30,306 bases of DNA from a virus, in the IMG/VR virus record IMGVR_UViG_3300025009_001418, positions 1 through 30,306 of that record; one strand, written 5' to 3'. The notes under the pieces are model-generated. The model ran no database searches. It worked only from the letters and a program-made list of their open reading frames with translations, and was not told where the DNA came from. The position numbers and the translations under genes were made by a program. Positions 12,784 to 20,496 of the stretch are shown in pieces. How positions within the stretch are numbered: position 1 is the first letter of the stretch; each line of letters starts with the position of its first letter.

Positions 12784-13679
12784 AATGCTTAGTCATAGGC
12801 GGGTCGGGATTTATCGGCCACAACCTAGTTAAACGCCTAAAAGCCGAGGGTTGGTGGGTTAAGGTGGTGGACTTGAAGCATTGTCCATACGAAAACAGTC
12901 CGGCTGATGAGGTGGTGATTGCTGACGCTTCAGGGTGGGAGTTAGACCAACACTATGACCGAATTTATCAATTAGCCGCTGATATGGGCGGCGCGGGGTT
13001 TATCTTTACCGGCGATAATGATGCCGACATTATGCACAACTCCGCCTCGATTAACCTTAATATCGCCTCCCAAGCCGTTAAAATGGGCTGTGGTAAGCTC
13101 TTTTACTCCTCCTCGGTGTGTGTCTACCCCGATGAGCATTCAGGCCGTGAGGACGACCCTGGTGTCCCCCCAACCGCTTATGGTTGGGAGAAGATGTTTA
13201 GTGAGCAACTCTACCTCTCTTATGCCAAGAACCACGGTTTGGATGTTAAGATTGCTCGTTTCCACAATACCTATGGACCTTACGGCACTTATGACGGAGG
13301 ACGAGAGAAAGCCCCGGCCGCTCTTTGTCGTAAAGTGATTCAATCTGACAAAATAGAAGTGTGGGGTGATGGAGAGCAAGTTAGACCGTTTATCTACATT
13401 GACGACCTTTTAGACGGGATTGAGATTTTGATGAACTCTGATCTGACCGGCCCGGTGAACATCGGCCCCAATGAAACTGTCTCAATTAAAGATTTAGTGA
13501 CTAAAATCAGCTTTATTGAGGACAAGGAGATTGAAATCAAGTTTATCCCCGGCCCGACCGGAGGGAAAGTGCGGAATACTGACAACGAACTGATTAAAAG
13601 TCTGGGCTTTAGGCCTAAAGTTTCCCTCCAACAGGGGCTAACTAAGACTTATTGGTGGATAAAGTCTCAATATGATTAG
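12780..13679 (+). CDS. GDP-mannose 3,5-epimerase
   Basis: 299 residues from ATG 12780, overlapping the previous stop. Extended SDR fold: GGSGFIG (7-13) for NAD, AADMGGAGFI, YSSSVCVYP (109-117), then Tyr134xxxLys138. The strings RFHNTYGPYGTYDGGREKAP, WGDGEQVRPFIYIDD and TYWWIKSQ closely follow plant and bacterial GDP-mannose 3,5-epimerase. The two catalytic residues known from the plant enzyme (Cys in SSSxCVYP, Lys in GGREKAP) are present as Cys114 and Lys177. Product would be GDP-L-galactose (and GDP-L-gulose). It is shorter than the plant protein (about 377), mainly at the N-terminus. No other GDP-mannose pathway gene is in the window, so GDP-mannose would come from the host. Confidence 0.85.
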   Translation: MKCLVIGGSGFIGHNLVKRLKAEGWWVKVVDLKHCPYENSPADEVVIADASGWELDQHYDRIYQLAADMGGAGFIFTGDNDADIMHNSASINLNIASQAVKMGCGKLFYSSSVCVYPDEHSGREDDPGVPPTAYGWEKMFSEQLYLSYAKNHGLDVKIARFHNTYGPYGTYDGGREKAPAALCRKVIQSDKIEVWGDGEQVRPFIYIDDLLDGIEILMNSDLTGPVNIGPNETVSIKDLVTKISFIEDKEIEIKFIPGPTGGKVRNTDNELIKSLGFRPKVSLQQGLTKTYWWIKSQYD

Positions 13680-14253
13680 TATCGCTATCCCCTTCTACAA
13701 TATGCCGAACGCAGCCTACTTTTTAGGTCGGTGCTTGGCTAGTATTGAGAGTCAAACTTATAAGGATTATGAGATAGTTATTACTATGGAGGGCAAGATG
13801 GCCGAGAATACCAACGCGGCGATTAAAAAATGCAAGGGTGAGATAATTAAAATCCTCTATATGGATGATTACCTGGCTCACGATGACGCTCTCCAAGAGA
13901 TTGTGGACAATTTTAAGGGCGGTTGGTTAGTCACGGGTTGTCTCCACGATGAAATGGTGGTTGGCAGACCGCATTTGCCGTACTATAATGAGGATATTGT
14001 TAAAGGTGAGAACACTATCGGTTCCCCCTCGGTGTTAACTTTTGAAAACCAAGACCCTTTATTGTTTGACGAGATGATGACTTGGATGTTGGATTGCGAC
14101 TATTATACTAGGCTTCACTCTCGCTATGGTCCGCCGATCATCCTTAACGACTTAAATGTCGTAATCGGGATAAGTGAACACCAAACCACCCACCAGCTAG
14201 ACGACCAAACCAAACAAGACGAACAACTTTATTTAATTAAAAAACATTTATGA
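13672..14253 (+). CDS. GT2-like glycosyltransferase
   Basis: 193 residues. SIAIPFYNM at residues 3-11, SIESQTYKDYEIVI (24-37) and the metal-binding MDDY (64-67) mark a GT-A fold. The N-terminal nucleotide-binding half is clear; the C-terminal acceptor half is short, but TWMLDCDYYTRL matches the catalytic-base region of GT2 proteins in position. No membrane segment. Overlaps its neighbours by 8 nt and 4 nt. Confidence 0.75.
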   Translation: MISIAIPFYNMPNAAYFLGRCLASIESQTYKDYEIVITMEGKMAENTNAAIKKCKGEIIKILYMDDYLAHDDALQEIVDNFKGGWLVTGCLHDEMVVGRPHLPYYNEDIVKGENTIGSPSVLTFENQDPLLFDEMMTWMLDCDYYTRLHSRYGPPIILNDLNVVIGISEHQTTHQLDDQTKQDEQLYLIKKHL

Positions 14254-15314
14254 TTCCAGTCTGCAAACCCTCGTTTGATGACCAAACTAAAAAAGAGCTT
14301 TTAGAAGTGCTTGATAGCGGATGGGTAGGCCAAGGGCCGAAAGTTAAAGAGTTTGAAGAGAAGTTTGCCGAGTATGTCGGGGCTAAGTATGCCGTAGCGA
14401 CCAACTCCTGCACTTCGGCCTTAGACTTGTGCTTGAAAGTCTACGACATTAAGGACGGAGAGCTGATTACCACCCCGATGACCTTTGTATCAGACGCGAT
14501 TGTGGGCGAATGGAACGGAATGGATGTTACCTTTGCTGATATAGACCCAAGAACCCTTTGTATAGACCCCGAAGCGGTCAAAATTACCCCTAAAACACGA
14601 GCAATCATTGCCGTTGACTCCCACGGCAGGTTGGCTGATATACCGGCCTTAAAACGCAAGTTTGGCGGTTTGATTATTGAGGATGCCGCTCACGCTATGT
14701 TTACTCCTGGAGTAGGGCAAGGGGATATAACGGTCTATAGTTTTCAAGCCGTTAAAACGATGCCTATTTTTGACGGCGGGATGATTACCACTAATGACGA
14801 GGAGATTGCCAAAAAACTTCGCACTTTGACTTGGTTGGGGATTGAAAAGACTACTTACGACCGAGTGGGCAAGAAAGGTTACACCTGGGACTACGATATT
14901 ACTCATTTGGGGATTAAAGCTTATATGACCGATGTCCAGGCGGTGATTGGTTTGGGTCAATTAAGACGCTTGGATGAGATGAACGCCAGGAGAAGAGAGA
15001 TTGCTGACCTTTATAACCAAGCTTTTAAGGACATTCCGGGCTTTGTGGCCCCGGAATACTCTCATACTGTCCAATACTTTACCCCAGAGTTTGATAATCG
15101 TGATGGTTTGAGTGAGTTTTTGGCTGAAAATGACATTTCAACCAGCGTCCACTTCAAACCATTGTCTGAACTGACTTACTGGAAGAAGGCTGCTAAAAAT
15201 CCCCTACCTAAAACCGAGGTGTGGCGGAGATTATTATCACTGCCTGTCTACAGCCACCTGACCGACAGCGACCAACTTTACATTATCAGTAAGGTAAAGG
15301 AATTTTATGCCTAA
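14250..15314 (+). CDS. DegT/DnrJ/EryC1/StrS-family sugar aminotransferase
   Basis: 354 residues. PLP-dependent fold type I. DSGWVGQGPKVKEFEEKFA (22-40) is the family signature, IIEDAAHA holds Asp145 for the PLP nitrogen, and YSFQAVKTMPIFDGGM holds Lys169 as the Schiff-base lysine. These enzymes add an amino group to keto-sugar nucleotides, giving amino or N-acylamino sugars. The keto-sugar supplier is not obvious here; the RmlD-like neighbour or host enzymes could provide it. A role as a PLP-dependent dehydratase is less likely because the lysine is kept. ATGA overlap upstream, 8-nt overlap downstream. Confidence 0.9.
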   Translation: MIPVCKPSFDDQTKKELLEVLDSGWVGQGPKVKEFEEKFAEYVGAKYAVATNSCTSALDLCLKVYDIKDGELITTPMTFVSDAIVGEWNGMDVTFADIDPRTLCIDPEAVKITPKTRAIIAVDSHGRLADIPALKRKFGGLIIEDAAHAMFTPGVGQGDITVYSFQAVKTMPIFDGGMITTNDEEIAKKLRTLTWLGIEKTTYDRVGKKGYTWDYDITHLGIKAYMTDVQAVIGLGQLRRLDEMNARRREIADLYNQAFKDIPGFVAPEYSHTVQYFTPEFDNRDGLSEFLAENDISTSVHFKPLSELTYWKKAAKNPLPKTEVWRRLLSLPVYSHLTDSDQLYIISKVKEFYA

Positions 15315-15927
15315 AATCTTAATTACTGGTGGAACTGGCAGATTAGCAGCCGAATTAAAGAAACACCTTGAAGGTGAATATGTTGGGATAGAGGATTGGG
15401 ACATCACTTACCCTATTCCTGACGGTCAGTATGACCTAATATTGCACATGGGCGCTTACACCGATGTTAAAAAGGCCGAAAAGGAGCAAAATAAATGCTT
15501 CCAAACCAACACTTTTGGCACTTTCCAGTTAGTAATGAAGTACCTTGACACTCCGTTTGTATATATCTCAACCGAGTATGCCAAGAATCCAATGGGGGCT
15601 TATGCTTTGACTAAACAATTAGGTGAGGAAGTGGTAAAAACCCATCCCAATCACTTAATCTTAAGGACTTCTTTCAAACCTAACCCATGGCCTTTTCCAA
15701 TGGCGTATATTAACCAATGGACTCAAGGCGACTATGTCGATGTAATTGCTAAATTACTGGCGGAGCGAATTAAATCCTGGGACAAAAAATCAGCCTTTGA
15801 ATATCTAGGAACCGGACGGAAAACCATGTACGAATTGGCCCGTAAAACAAGACCAGATGTTGAGCCTAACTATGTAGAGGATTATATTAAGAAAACCGGT
15901 GCGCCCATCCCTTTAGACTATGCTTAA
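15307..15927 (+). CDS. RmlD-like NAD(P)-dependent sugar reductase (short SDR)
   Basis: 206 residues. GGTGRLA (8-14) is the nucleotide-binding glycine motif; HMGAYTDVKKAEKEQNKCFQ followed by TNTFGT is the RmlD/SDR pattern for cofactor and substrate; YISTEYA and GAYALTKQLGE hold the Thr/Ser and YxxxK catalytic residues. RmlD reduces dTDP-4-keto-rhamnose; this shorter relative (normal about 290) lacks part of the substrate domain, so the substrate is uncertain. One of few cassette genes with a Shine-Dalgarno-like AAAGGA before the ATG. It may pair with the aminotransferase in making a modified sugar donor. Confidence 0.75.
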   Translation: MPKILITGGTGRLAAELKKHLEGEYVGIEDWDITYPIPDGQYDLILHMGAYTDVKKAEKEQNKCFQTNTFGTFQLVMKYLDTPFVYISTEYAKNPMGAYALTKQLGEEVVKTHPNHLILRTSFKPNPWPFPMAYINQWTQGDYVDVIAKLLAERIKSWDKKSAFEYLGTGRKTMYELARKTRPDVEPNYVEDYIKKTGAPIPLDYA

Positions 15928-16498
15928 CCTTCCTCAGGTTACTTTAGTAACCGTTACTTCAGTGGACAAAGAAAACCACGAAGCGGCGTTAAGAATGAGT
16001 CAGGACGGGATAAAGTTTGGAGCGGTTAAACTCTTGGATCTAAACACTCACAGCATAGACGAATGGAACAAGGCGGTGATTAAAGAACTTCCTAAGCATA
16101 TTGACACCGAATTTGCACTGTTAATTCATGCCGATGGTTATATCATCCACCCCGAACTATGGGACAACGACTGGTTGAATTATGACTTCATCGGCGCGCC
16201 GTGGCCCCTACCGAGAGATGACTACTCTTACCGGGATGAAGAAGGCGGGTTGGTAAGGGTGGGTAACAGCGTGTCCCTTAGAAGTAAAAAACTAATGGAC
16301 TTGGCGTCGACTAGAAAATGGCAGTCCTATTTCGGCAACACTAATGAGGATGGATTTATTTGTTGCCACAACCGACTCTGGCTTGAGTCTAAGGGTTGTA
16401 ACTTCGCTCCCCTTGAAGCGGCAATCCACTTCTCCAAAGAACACATTATCGATGAGAACCGTGATATAATGAACACGTTCTGTTTTCATTCTTTATGA
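15920..16498 (+). CDS. DUF5672 glycosyltransferase-like protein
   Basis: 192 residues. ALLIHADGYIIHPELW, YDFIGAPWPLP, VRVGNSVSLRSKKLMDL and NTNEDGFICCHNR follow the DUF5672 pattern, a GT-A-like family found in glycan clusters. The HADGY string takes the place of a DxD metal site, and the NED motif is the likely catalytic acid region. Usual DUF5672 proteins are of similar or slightly larger size. Overlaps both neighbours; the homing endonuclease gene begins on its stop codon. Confidence 0.75.
   Translation: MLNLPQVTLVTVTSVDKENHEAALRMSQDGIKFGAVKLLDLNTHSIDEWNKAVIKELPKHIDTEFALLIHADGYIIHPELWDNDWLNYDFIGAPWPLPRDDYSYRDEEGGLVRVGNSVSLRSKKLMDLASTRKWQSYFGNTNEDGFICCHNRLWLESKGCNFAPLEAAIHFSKEHIIDENRDIMNTFCFHSL
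16462..16470 (+). promoter_or_regulatory. Extended -10-like TGATATAAT before the HNH-AP2 gene
   Basis: TGA followed by a perfect TATAAT (16465-16470) inside the end of the DUF5672 gene. Predicted start about 16477, 18 nt before ATG 16495. No good -35. It may give the endonuclease its own transcript, but could be chance in coding DNA. Confidence 0.3.
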
Positions 16499-16959
16499 AA
16501 TATATCTCGCTAACAAAAGAAAAAAGAGCAATCGTAGATAACGGGGATTTTGCTCGCATAAACGAGTTGAACTGGTGTTTTTCAAATGGTTACGCGGCTA
16601 AGAAAACCAGAGGTAATAAAAACCTATTTATGCACACTCTTATTATGAGTGGCCTTGAGGGTATGAAGATAGACCACAAGAATGGCGATGGGCTGGATAA
16701 TAGAAGGTCAAATCTAAGATTTTGTACTCAACAACAAAATACTTTTAATCAAAAGTTGAGCAAAGCAAATACCTCTGGCTATAAAGGGGTGTGTTACTTC
16801 CCGTATGGTAAAAGGTTAAAAAGATGGGTGTCAAAGATAAATATTGATGGCAAGCAGAAGCATTTGGGGTATTTCTCAACAGCAAAAGAAGCGGCACTAG
16901 CTTACAATAAGGGAGCTAAGAAATATTTTGGCAGTTTTGCTAAGTTAAATAATGTATGA
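16495..16959 (+). CDS. HNH-AP2 homing endonuclease
   Basis: 154 residues. The HNH core is MHTLIM..MKIDHKNGDGLDNRRSNLR (His47, Asp60, His61, Asn68), with an AP2 DNA-binding domain at 93-150 (NTSGYKGV, WVSKINIDGKQKHLGYFSTA, AYNKGAKKYFG). Such free-standing phage endonucleases insert between genes and spread by cutting cognate sites that lack them. The gene is visibly more A/T-rich than its neighbours, consistent with a separate origin. It is joined to both neighbours by ATGA overlaps, as if it had always been part of the operon. Confidence 0.9.
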   Translation: MKYISLTKEKRAIVDNGDFARINELNWCFSNGYAAKKTRGNKNLFMHTLIMSGLEGMKIDHKNGDGLDNRRSNLRFCTQQQNTFNQKLSKANTSGYKGVCYFPYGKRLKRWVSKINIDGKQKHLGYFSTAKEAALAYNKGAKKYFGSFAKLNNV

Positions 16960-17660
16960 TTGCTGGCGTTTTTCATCAAGGGTCAGGTTTAGGCAACCAG
17001 CTCCACCGTTACACCGCCACGCGGTGCTTAGCTCTTGAGAAGGGTTACGATTTCGGGATGATTTACCCCGAGAACTTTAAGGGGACATTTATGAAACTTG
17101 ATATGGGTGTGCCGGTGGAGAACTTGGCCCACGAATTTAATGAAACCAAGGTCTTTAAGGACGGCCACGATGTTAGACCTTATGACCTTAGAATTAAAGA
17201 GGTAGAGGACTTTACTTTAATAGACGGAGAGTTTCAAGACCAGCGTTACTTTACTACTCTGGATAAGAGTTGGTTTGAGGTTGAACCCCTTGATTTACCA
17301 GACGACCTTTGTATTATCAATTTCCGCGGTGGGGAATATGTTGGAGTATCAGACCTCTTTCTTCCCAAGTCTTATTGGGATAAAGCAATCGCAATGATGC
17401 CGGGGATGAGGTTTGAAGTCCACACTGACGACCCTCACACCGCCAGACAATTCTTCCCCTATCCGATTATCCACGACATCTCTCTAAATTGGCGGTCTAT
17501 CCGTTATGCGAAAAACCTGATTATCTCCAACTCCAGCTTCGCTATCCTCCCAGCTTTAATGAGTGGGGCTAGAGTGCTGGCCCCTAAGTTTTGGGCCGGA
17601 TATAACAAAGGCCTCTGGCAACTGCCCCAAAACGAATACCCTCAATTTACCTATCTATGA
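16956..17660 (+). CDS. GT11-like (fucosyltransferase-type) glycosyltransferase
   Basis: 234 residues. GSGLGNQLHRYTATRCLALE (9-28) is the GT11 first motif; INFRGGEY (121-128) matches the donor-binding HxRRGDY with substitutions; IISNSSFAILPALMSGARVL (189-208) and APKFWA match the last motif. The changes (Phe for His, GGE for RGD) suggest a divergent donor or lost activity; the first Arg (Arg124) is kept. Second GT11-type gene of the cassette, only distantly similar to that at 12232. Overlaps its neighbours by 4 nt. Confidence 0.7.
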   Translation: MIAGVFHQGSGLGNQLHRYTATRCLALEKGYDFGMIYPENFKGTFMKLDMGVPVENLAHEFNETKVFKDGHDVRPYDLRIKEVEDFTLIDGEFQDQRYFTTLDKSWFEVEPLDLPDDLCIINFRGGEYVGVSDLFLPKSYWDKAIAMMPGMRFEVHTDDPHTARQFFPYPIIHDISLNWRSIRYAKNLIISNSSFAILPALMSGARVLAPKFWAGYNKGLWQLPQNEYPQFTYL

Positions 17661-18238
17661 AATTTATCCTCTCGCGCTACAATCACGACATCTCGTGGCT
17701 AAAAGAATACAGCGATGACTATGTCCTTTATGACCGAAGTGAAGAACCTTTGGAGGGGGCAATAGTAGTCCCAAATATCGGCAGCGATTGGTATGACAAA
17801 CTGACTTATATCATAGACAATTACGACAATCTCCCCGAAGTCGCGGTGTATACTAAGGCCAACTTGTTTAAATACATCACTAAAGAGGAGTTTGACCTGG
17901 TTAAAGGCAATAAGACTTTCACTCCTTTGTTAACCCAGCATCACGAGGTTTACGAGCCGGTGTGTCGGTATGTGGACGGGATGTATGAGGAGATAAACAA
18001 CCGGTGGTATTTGGGGCCACATCCGGCCAGACACGCCGTGGAAATGATGAGGTTATTAGGTATTGACCACCAAGAGTATGTCCGGTTTGCGCCGGGGTCT
18101 AATTACATTTTGCCGAAAGAAACCATCCTCAAGCACCCCAAAGAGCTGTATATTAAGTTAAGGTCTTACTTAGACTGGGTAATCTACCCCGGCGAAGCGC
18201 AAATTATGGAACGAGGCGCTTATAATTTATGGAAATAA
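17657..18238 (+). CDS. DUF3431-like protein, glycan-cluster associated
   Basis: 193 residues. FILSRYNHDISWLKEYSDDY and VPNIGSDWYDKLTYIIDNYD followed by NLPEVAVYTKANLF follow the layout of DUF3431 proteins (RYxxDxxWL, VPNxGxExxxYLxYIxxxYDxLP), which occur with glycosyltransferases and are thought to be GT-like. Biochemical role unknown. It ends with the conserved-looking YPGEAQIMERGAYNLWK. Overlaps upstream by 4 nt and downstream by 10 nt. Confidence 0.65.
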   Translation: MKFILSRYNHDISWLKEYSDDYVLYDRSEEPLEGAIVVPNIGSDWYDKLTYIIDNYDNLPEVAVYTKANLFKYITKEEFDLVKGNKTFTPLLTQHHEVYEPVCRYVDGMYEEINNRWYLGPHPARHAVEMMRLLGIDHQEYVRFAPGSNYILPKETILKHPKELYIKLRSYLDWVIYPGEAQIMERGAYNLWK

Positions 18239-18984
18239 TCACCCTAAATCATAATCGTCCTGACTTTATCGAGCTTCAGCTTAATTCCCTGAAGAAACAT
18301 TTAACCGACTTCAATTACACGGTGTTTGATAGCTCTCAAGGTGATTTAATAGCCAAGGAGTGTGAGCAATTAGGAGTGGAGTGTATCCCGATTGTTGGGG
18401 ATCGGCGATTTGACGAACCTAGTTGTAAAGTTGCTTCCCTCCTAACTGAGATGTGGAAACTGGTCCCCCGTCAGGGTTTGGTTGTTTATTTAGACTACGA
18501 TATGTTCTTAATGAACCAGCTCCCTGATATGACGGGTTATGATTGGGCGTTTGTCCCTCAACTTAGACCTTTGATTACCTATCCCTGGACGGGGTTGATG
18601 ATGTTTAATATGGACACCCTTCACCCTGAAGATATGAACTGGAGGGTGGCCTCGGAATTAGGCGGAGATGTTGGAGGGTTTAATCACTTCTATCTTAAAA
18701 AACACCATCCTAAAGTTTTAGAGCTTGAGATGTGGACGCTGGTAGATGATGAGGAATATAGTTTTAACGGCGCACATACTGGAGTTTTCCACAAGAATTA
18801 TGCTAAAATGAGACAGTTGGTTAAAGATTTTCCGCATCCTTATTCGGTGGATGTTTTTAAAACCAAAGACCAGCCATTTGATGACTACTTTATTTTTCAT
18901 TACAAGAGCGCGAGTAATTATCCCCCTTTCGCGACACCCGAATATAACAAACTAAAAACCGAAGCCTTAATCAAGTTGCTATGA
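18229..18984 (+). CDS. GT-A fold glycosyltransferase-like protein
   Basis: 251 residues. IITLNHNRPDFIELQLNSLK (3-22) is a GT2-type start, and VVYLDYDMFL carries a DxD-type metal site (DYD). Then PWTGLMMFNMDTLHP, a tryptophan/glycine segment and ATPEYNKLKTEALIKLL at the end. It looks like a capsular-polysaccharide-type transferase with a small acceptor domain. No membrane segment. Donor and acceptor unknown. Overlaps the DUF3431 gene by 10 nt and the GT17 gene by 4 nt. Confidence 0.65.
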   Translation: MEIITLNHNRPDFIELQLNSLKKHLTDFNYTVFDSSQGDLIAKECEQLGVECIPIVGDRRFDEPSCKVASLLTEMWKLVPRQGLVVYLDYDMFLMNQLPDMTGYDWAFVPQLRPLITYPWTGLMMFNMDTLHPEDMNWRVASELGGDVGGFNHFYLKKHHPKVLELEMWTLVDDEEYSFNGAHTGVFHKNYAKMRQLVKDFPHPYSVDVFKTKDQPFDDYFIFHYKSASNYPPFATPEYNKLKTEALIKLL

Positions 18985-19793
18985 TTTATGACTGCTTTAA
19001 CTTTAATGCCGAATTAGATTTACTGGAGATTAGACTGGGAATACTCTATCCTTATGTGGATAAGTTTGTTTTGCTTGAATCTGCCATGACACACTCGGGA
19101 CTACCCAAACCTTTATACTATGAGTTAAACAAGGCCAGATTTAGCAAGTGGCAGGATAAAATAATTCATCACATCATCCCCAACCCCCCAATGACTAGAG
19201 CCGACTTCCCTTCAGACCATCCGGCACTAACCAGCTCTAAAGTACCGCCCGGGGAGTCCTCTTTTATGCGAGATTTCTTTGAAAAAGAGGCTGTCAAGGA
19301 TGCCTTAGTTGGGGTAAACGATACGGACTTAATCTTTGTCTCTGACTTAGATGAGATATGGAATCCGGAAATTCTTGACAAGATTCAACTTGATGGAGAG
19401 ATTTATCGCCCAGACCAATTATCATACTGTTATTTTTTGAATCTACGCACCAACGAAAAGGATAACTGGACGGGAACAATCGCCACTACTTATAAAACTA
19501 TCAAAGAAAACTGTTTGAATCACTTACGAGCCAAGGAAATAACCCCCTTCGTGAAAATAGAACGAGGGGGGTGGCACTTTACCAATATGGGCGGGGTTGA
19601 TTTGATTAAACAGAAATTTGAAAGTAACTCTCATCAAGAGATTAACACCAAATATAATAAGGCGATGTTGGTTAGTCGAATGGCTGATAAAACTGATTAT
19701 ATTGGTCGGGACTTCAAAATGTGGGTTGATGAGTTTGACCTCCCCAAGTATTTGTTAGATAATAGAGAGAAGTATGCTCACCTCTTCAATTAG
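18981..19793 (+). CDS. GT17-family glycosyltransferase
   Basis: 270 residues. The N-terminus MIYDCFNFNAELDLLEIRLG, then VDKFVLLESAMTHSGLPKPL and KIIHHIIPN, is the diagnostic start of GT17 (beta-1,4-mannosyl-glycoprotein beta-1,4-GlcNAc-transferase family). VSDLDEIWNPEI supplies the DxDE metal site, and GGWHFTNMGG is the expected late motif. Eukaryotic relatives add bisecting GlcNAc; bacterial and viral relatives occur in glycan clusters with unknown acceptors. Length is normal for the bacterial type. Overlaps the next gene by 20 nt. Confidence 0.85.
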   Translation: MIYDCFNFNAELDLLEIRLGILYPYVDKFVLLESAMTHSGLPKPLYYELNKARFSKWQDKIIHHIIPNPPMTRADFPSDHPALTSSKVPPGESSFMRDFFEKEAVKDALVGVNDTDLIFVSDLDEIWNPEILDKIQLDGEIYRPDQLSYCYFLNLRTNEKDNWTGTIATTYKTIKENCLNHLRAKEITPFVKIERGGWHFTNMGGVDLIKQKFESNSHQEINTKYNKAMLVSRMADKTDYIGRDFKMWVDEFDLPKYLLDNREKYAHLFN

Positions 19794-20496
19794 CATCATC
19801 GTCCCCTGCTACAAGTACGCCCACTACTTAAAGGAGTGTGTGGACTCTATCAAGGCCCAAACCTACTCCATCCACGAGATTATTGTGGTATCAGACGGCT
19901 CGCCGGATAATACGGTTGAGGTGTGCAAGGAATTGGGAGTGCGGTACATTGAGAAAGAAAACGGCGGTCTGTCCTCGGCTAGGAATGCCGGGATTAAAGA
20001 GGCTACCGGAGAATATCTAATGTGCCTGGACGCGGATGATAAGTTGGTCCCAGGGGCGATTGAGGAACACATGAGATTGATAGATGACGACAAGACCATC
20101 GCCCAGTGTGCTTTAATGGAGTTTGGTGAACGGCATGTTGTGATGACCCCAAACCCCAACACCAACCTTGAACGAATCCTCCAATCAAATACCATCTACT
20201 GCAACGCGGTCTTTAGTAAGCGGATGTGGGTCGAAAGTGGAGGGTTTGATGAAAGTGAAACCATGAGATTGGGGTTGGAAGACTGGGAGTTTTGGATTAG
20301 ATTGTTAGCGTTGGGTTGTCGGGTAAACACTTCCGACTTTATCGCCCTTAGGTATCGTTGCCACGAGGGACAAATGACCCAAGCCACCACTCATCCTAAT
20401 CACCAGAAGTTATACCAGTATATTTACGAGAAGCATCAAGATTTATATGATAAATTTAACTTAACAATAAGCGGCTATGATAACCCTAGACAATAA
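19774..20496 (+). CDS. GT2-family glycosyltransferase
   Basis: 240 residues. Canonical GT-A motifs: SIIVPCYKYAHYLKECVDSI (6-25), VVSDGSPDNT (38-47), NGGLSSARNAG (63-73), CLDADD (84-89) for metal and nucleotide, and GLEDWEFWIRL (167-177) with the catalytic acid Glu169 or Asp170. Complete and likely active, soluble and cytosolic. Last sugar gene of the cassette; the coiled-coil gene begins 20 nt before its stop. Confidence 0.9.
   Translation: MLTSSISIIVPCYKYAHYLKECVDSIKAQTYSIHEIIVVSDGSPDNTVEVCKELGVRYIEKENGGLSSARNAGIKEATGEYLMCLDADDKLVPGAIEEHMRLIDDDKTIAQCALMEFGERHVVMTPNPNTNLERILQSNTIYCNAVFSKRMWVESGGFDESETMRLGLEDWEFWIRLLALGCRVNTSDFIALRYRCHEGQMTQATTHPNHQKLYQYIYEKHQDLYDKFNLTISGYDNPRQ

Larger units (their letters stand above)
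11174..20496 (+). other. Phage-borne glycosylation gene cassette
   Basis: Eleven sugar-related genes and one HNH-AP2 endonuclease, linked by ATGA or similar short overlaps from 11174 to 20496, sit between the capsid gene and the connector gene. Content: at least seven glycosyltransferases or GT-like proteins, a GDP-mannose 3,5-epimerase, a DegT aminotransferase and an RmlD-like reductase. No gene has a membrane segment, and none resembles a flippase, polymerase, ligase or polyprenyl-phosphate transferase, so the acceptor is probably in the cytoplasm. Placement in the late region suggests a virion component as acceptor; this is inference. Confidence 0.8.
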
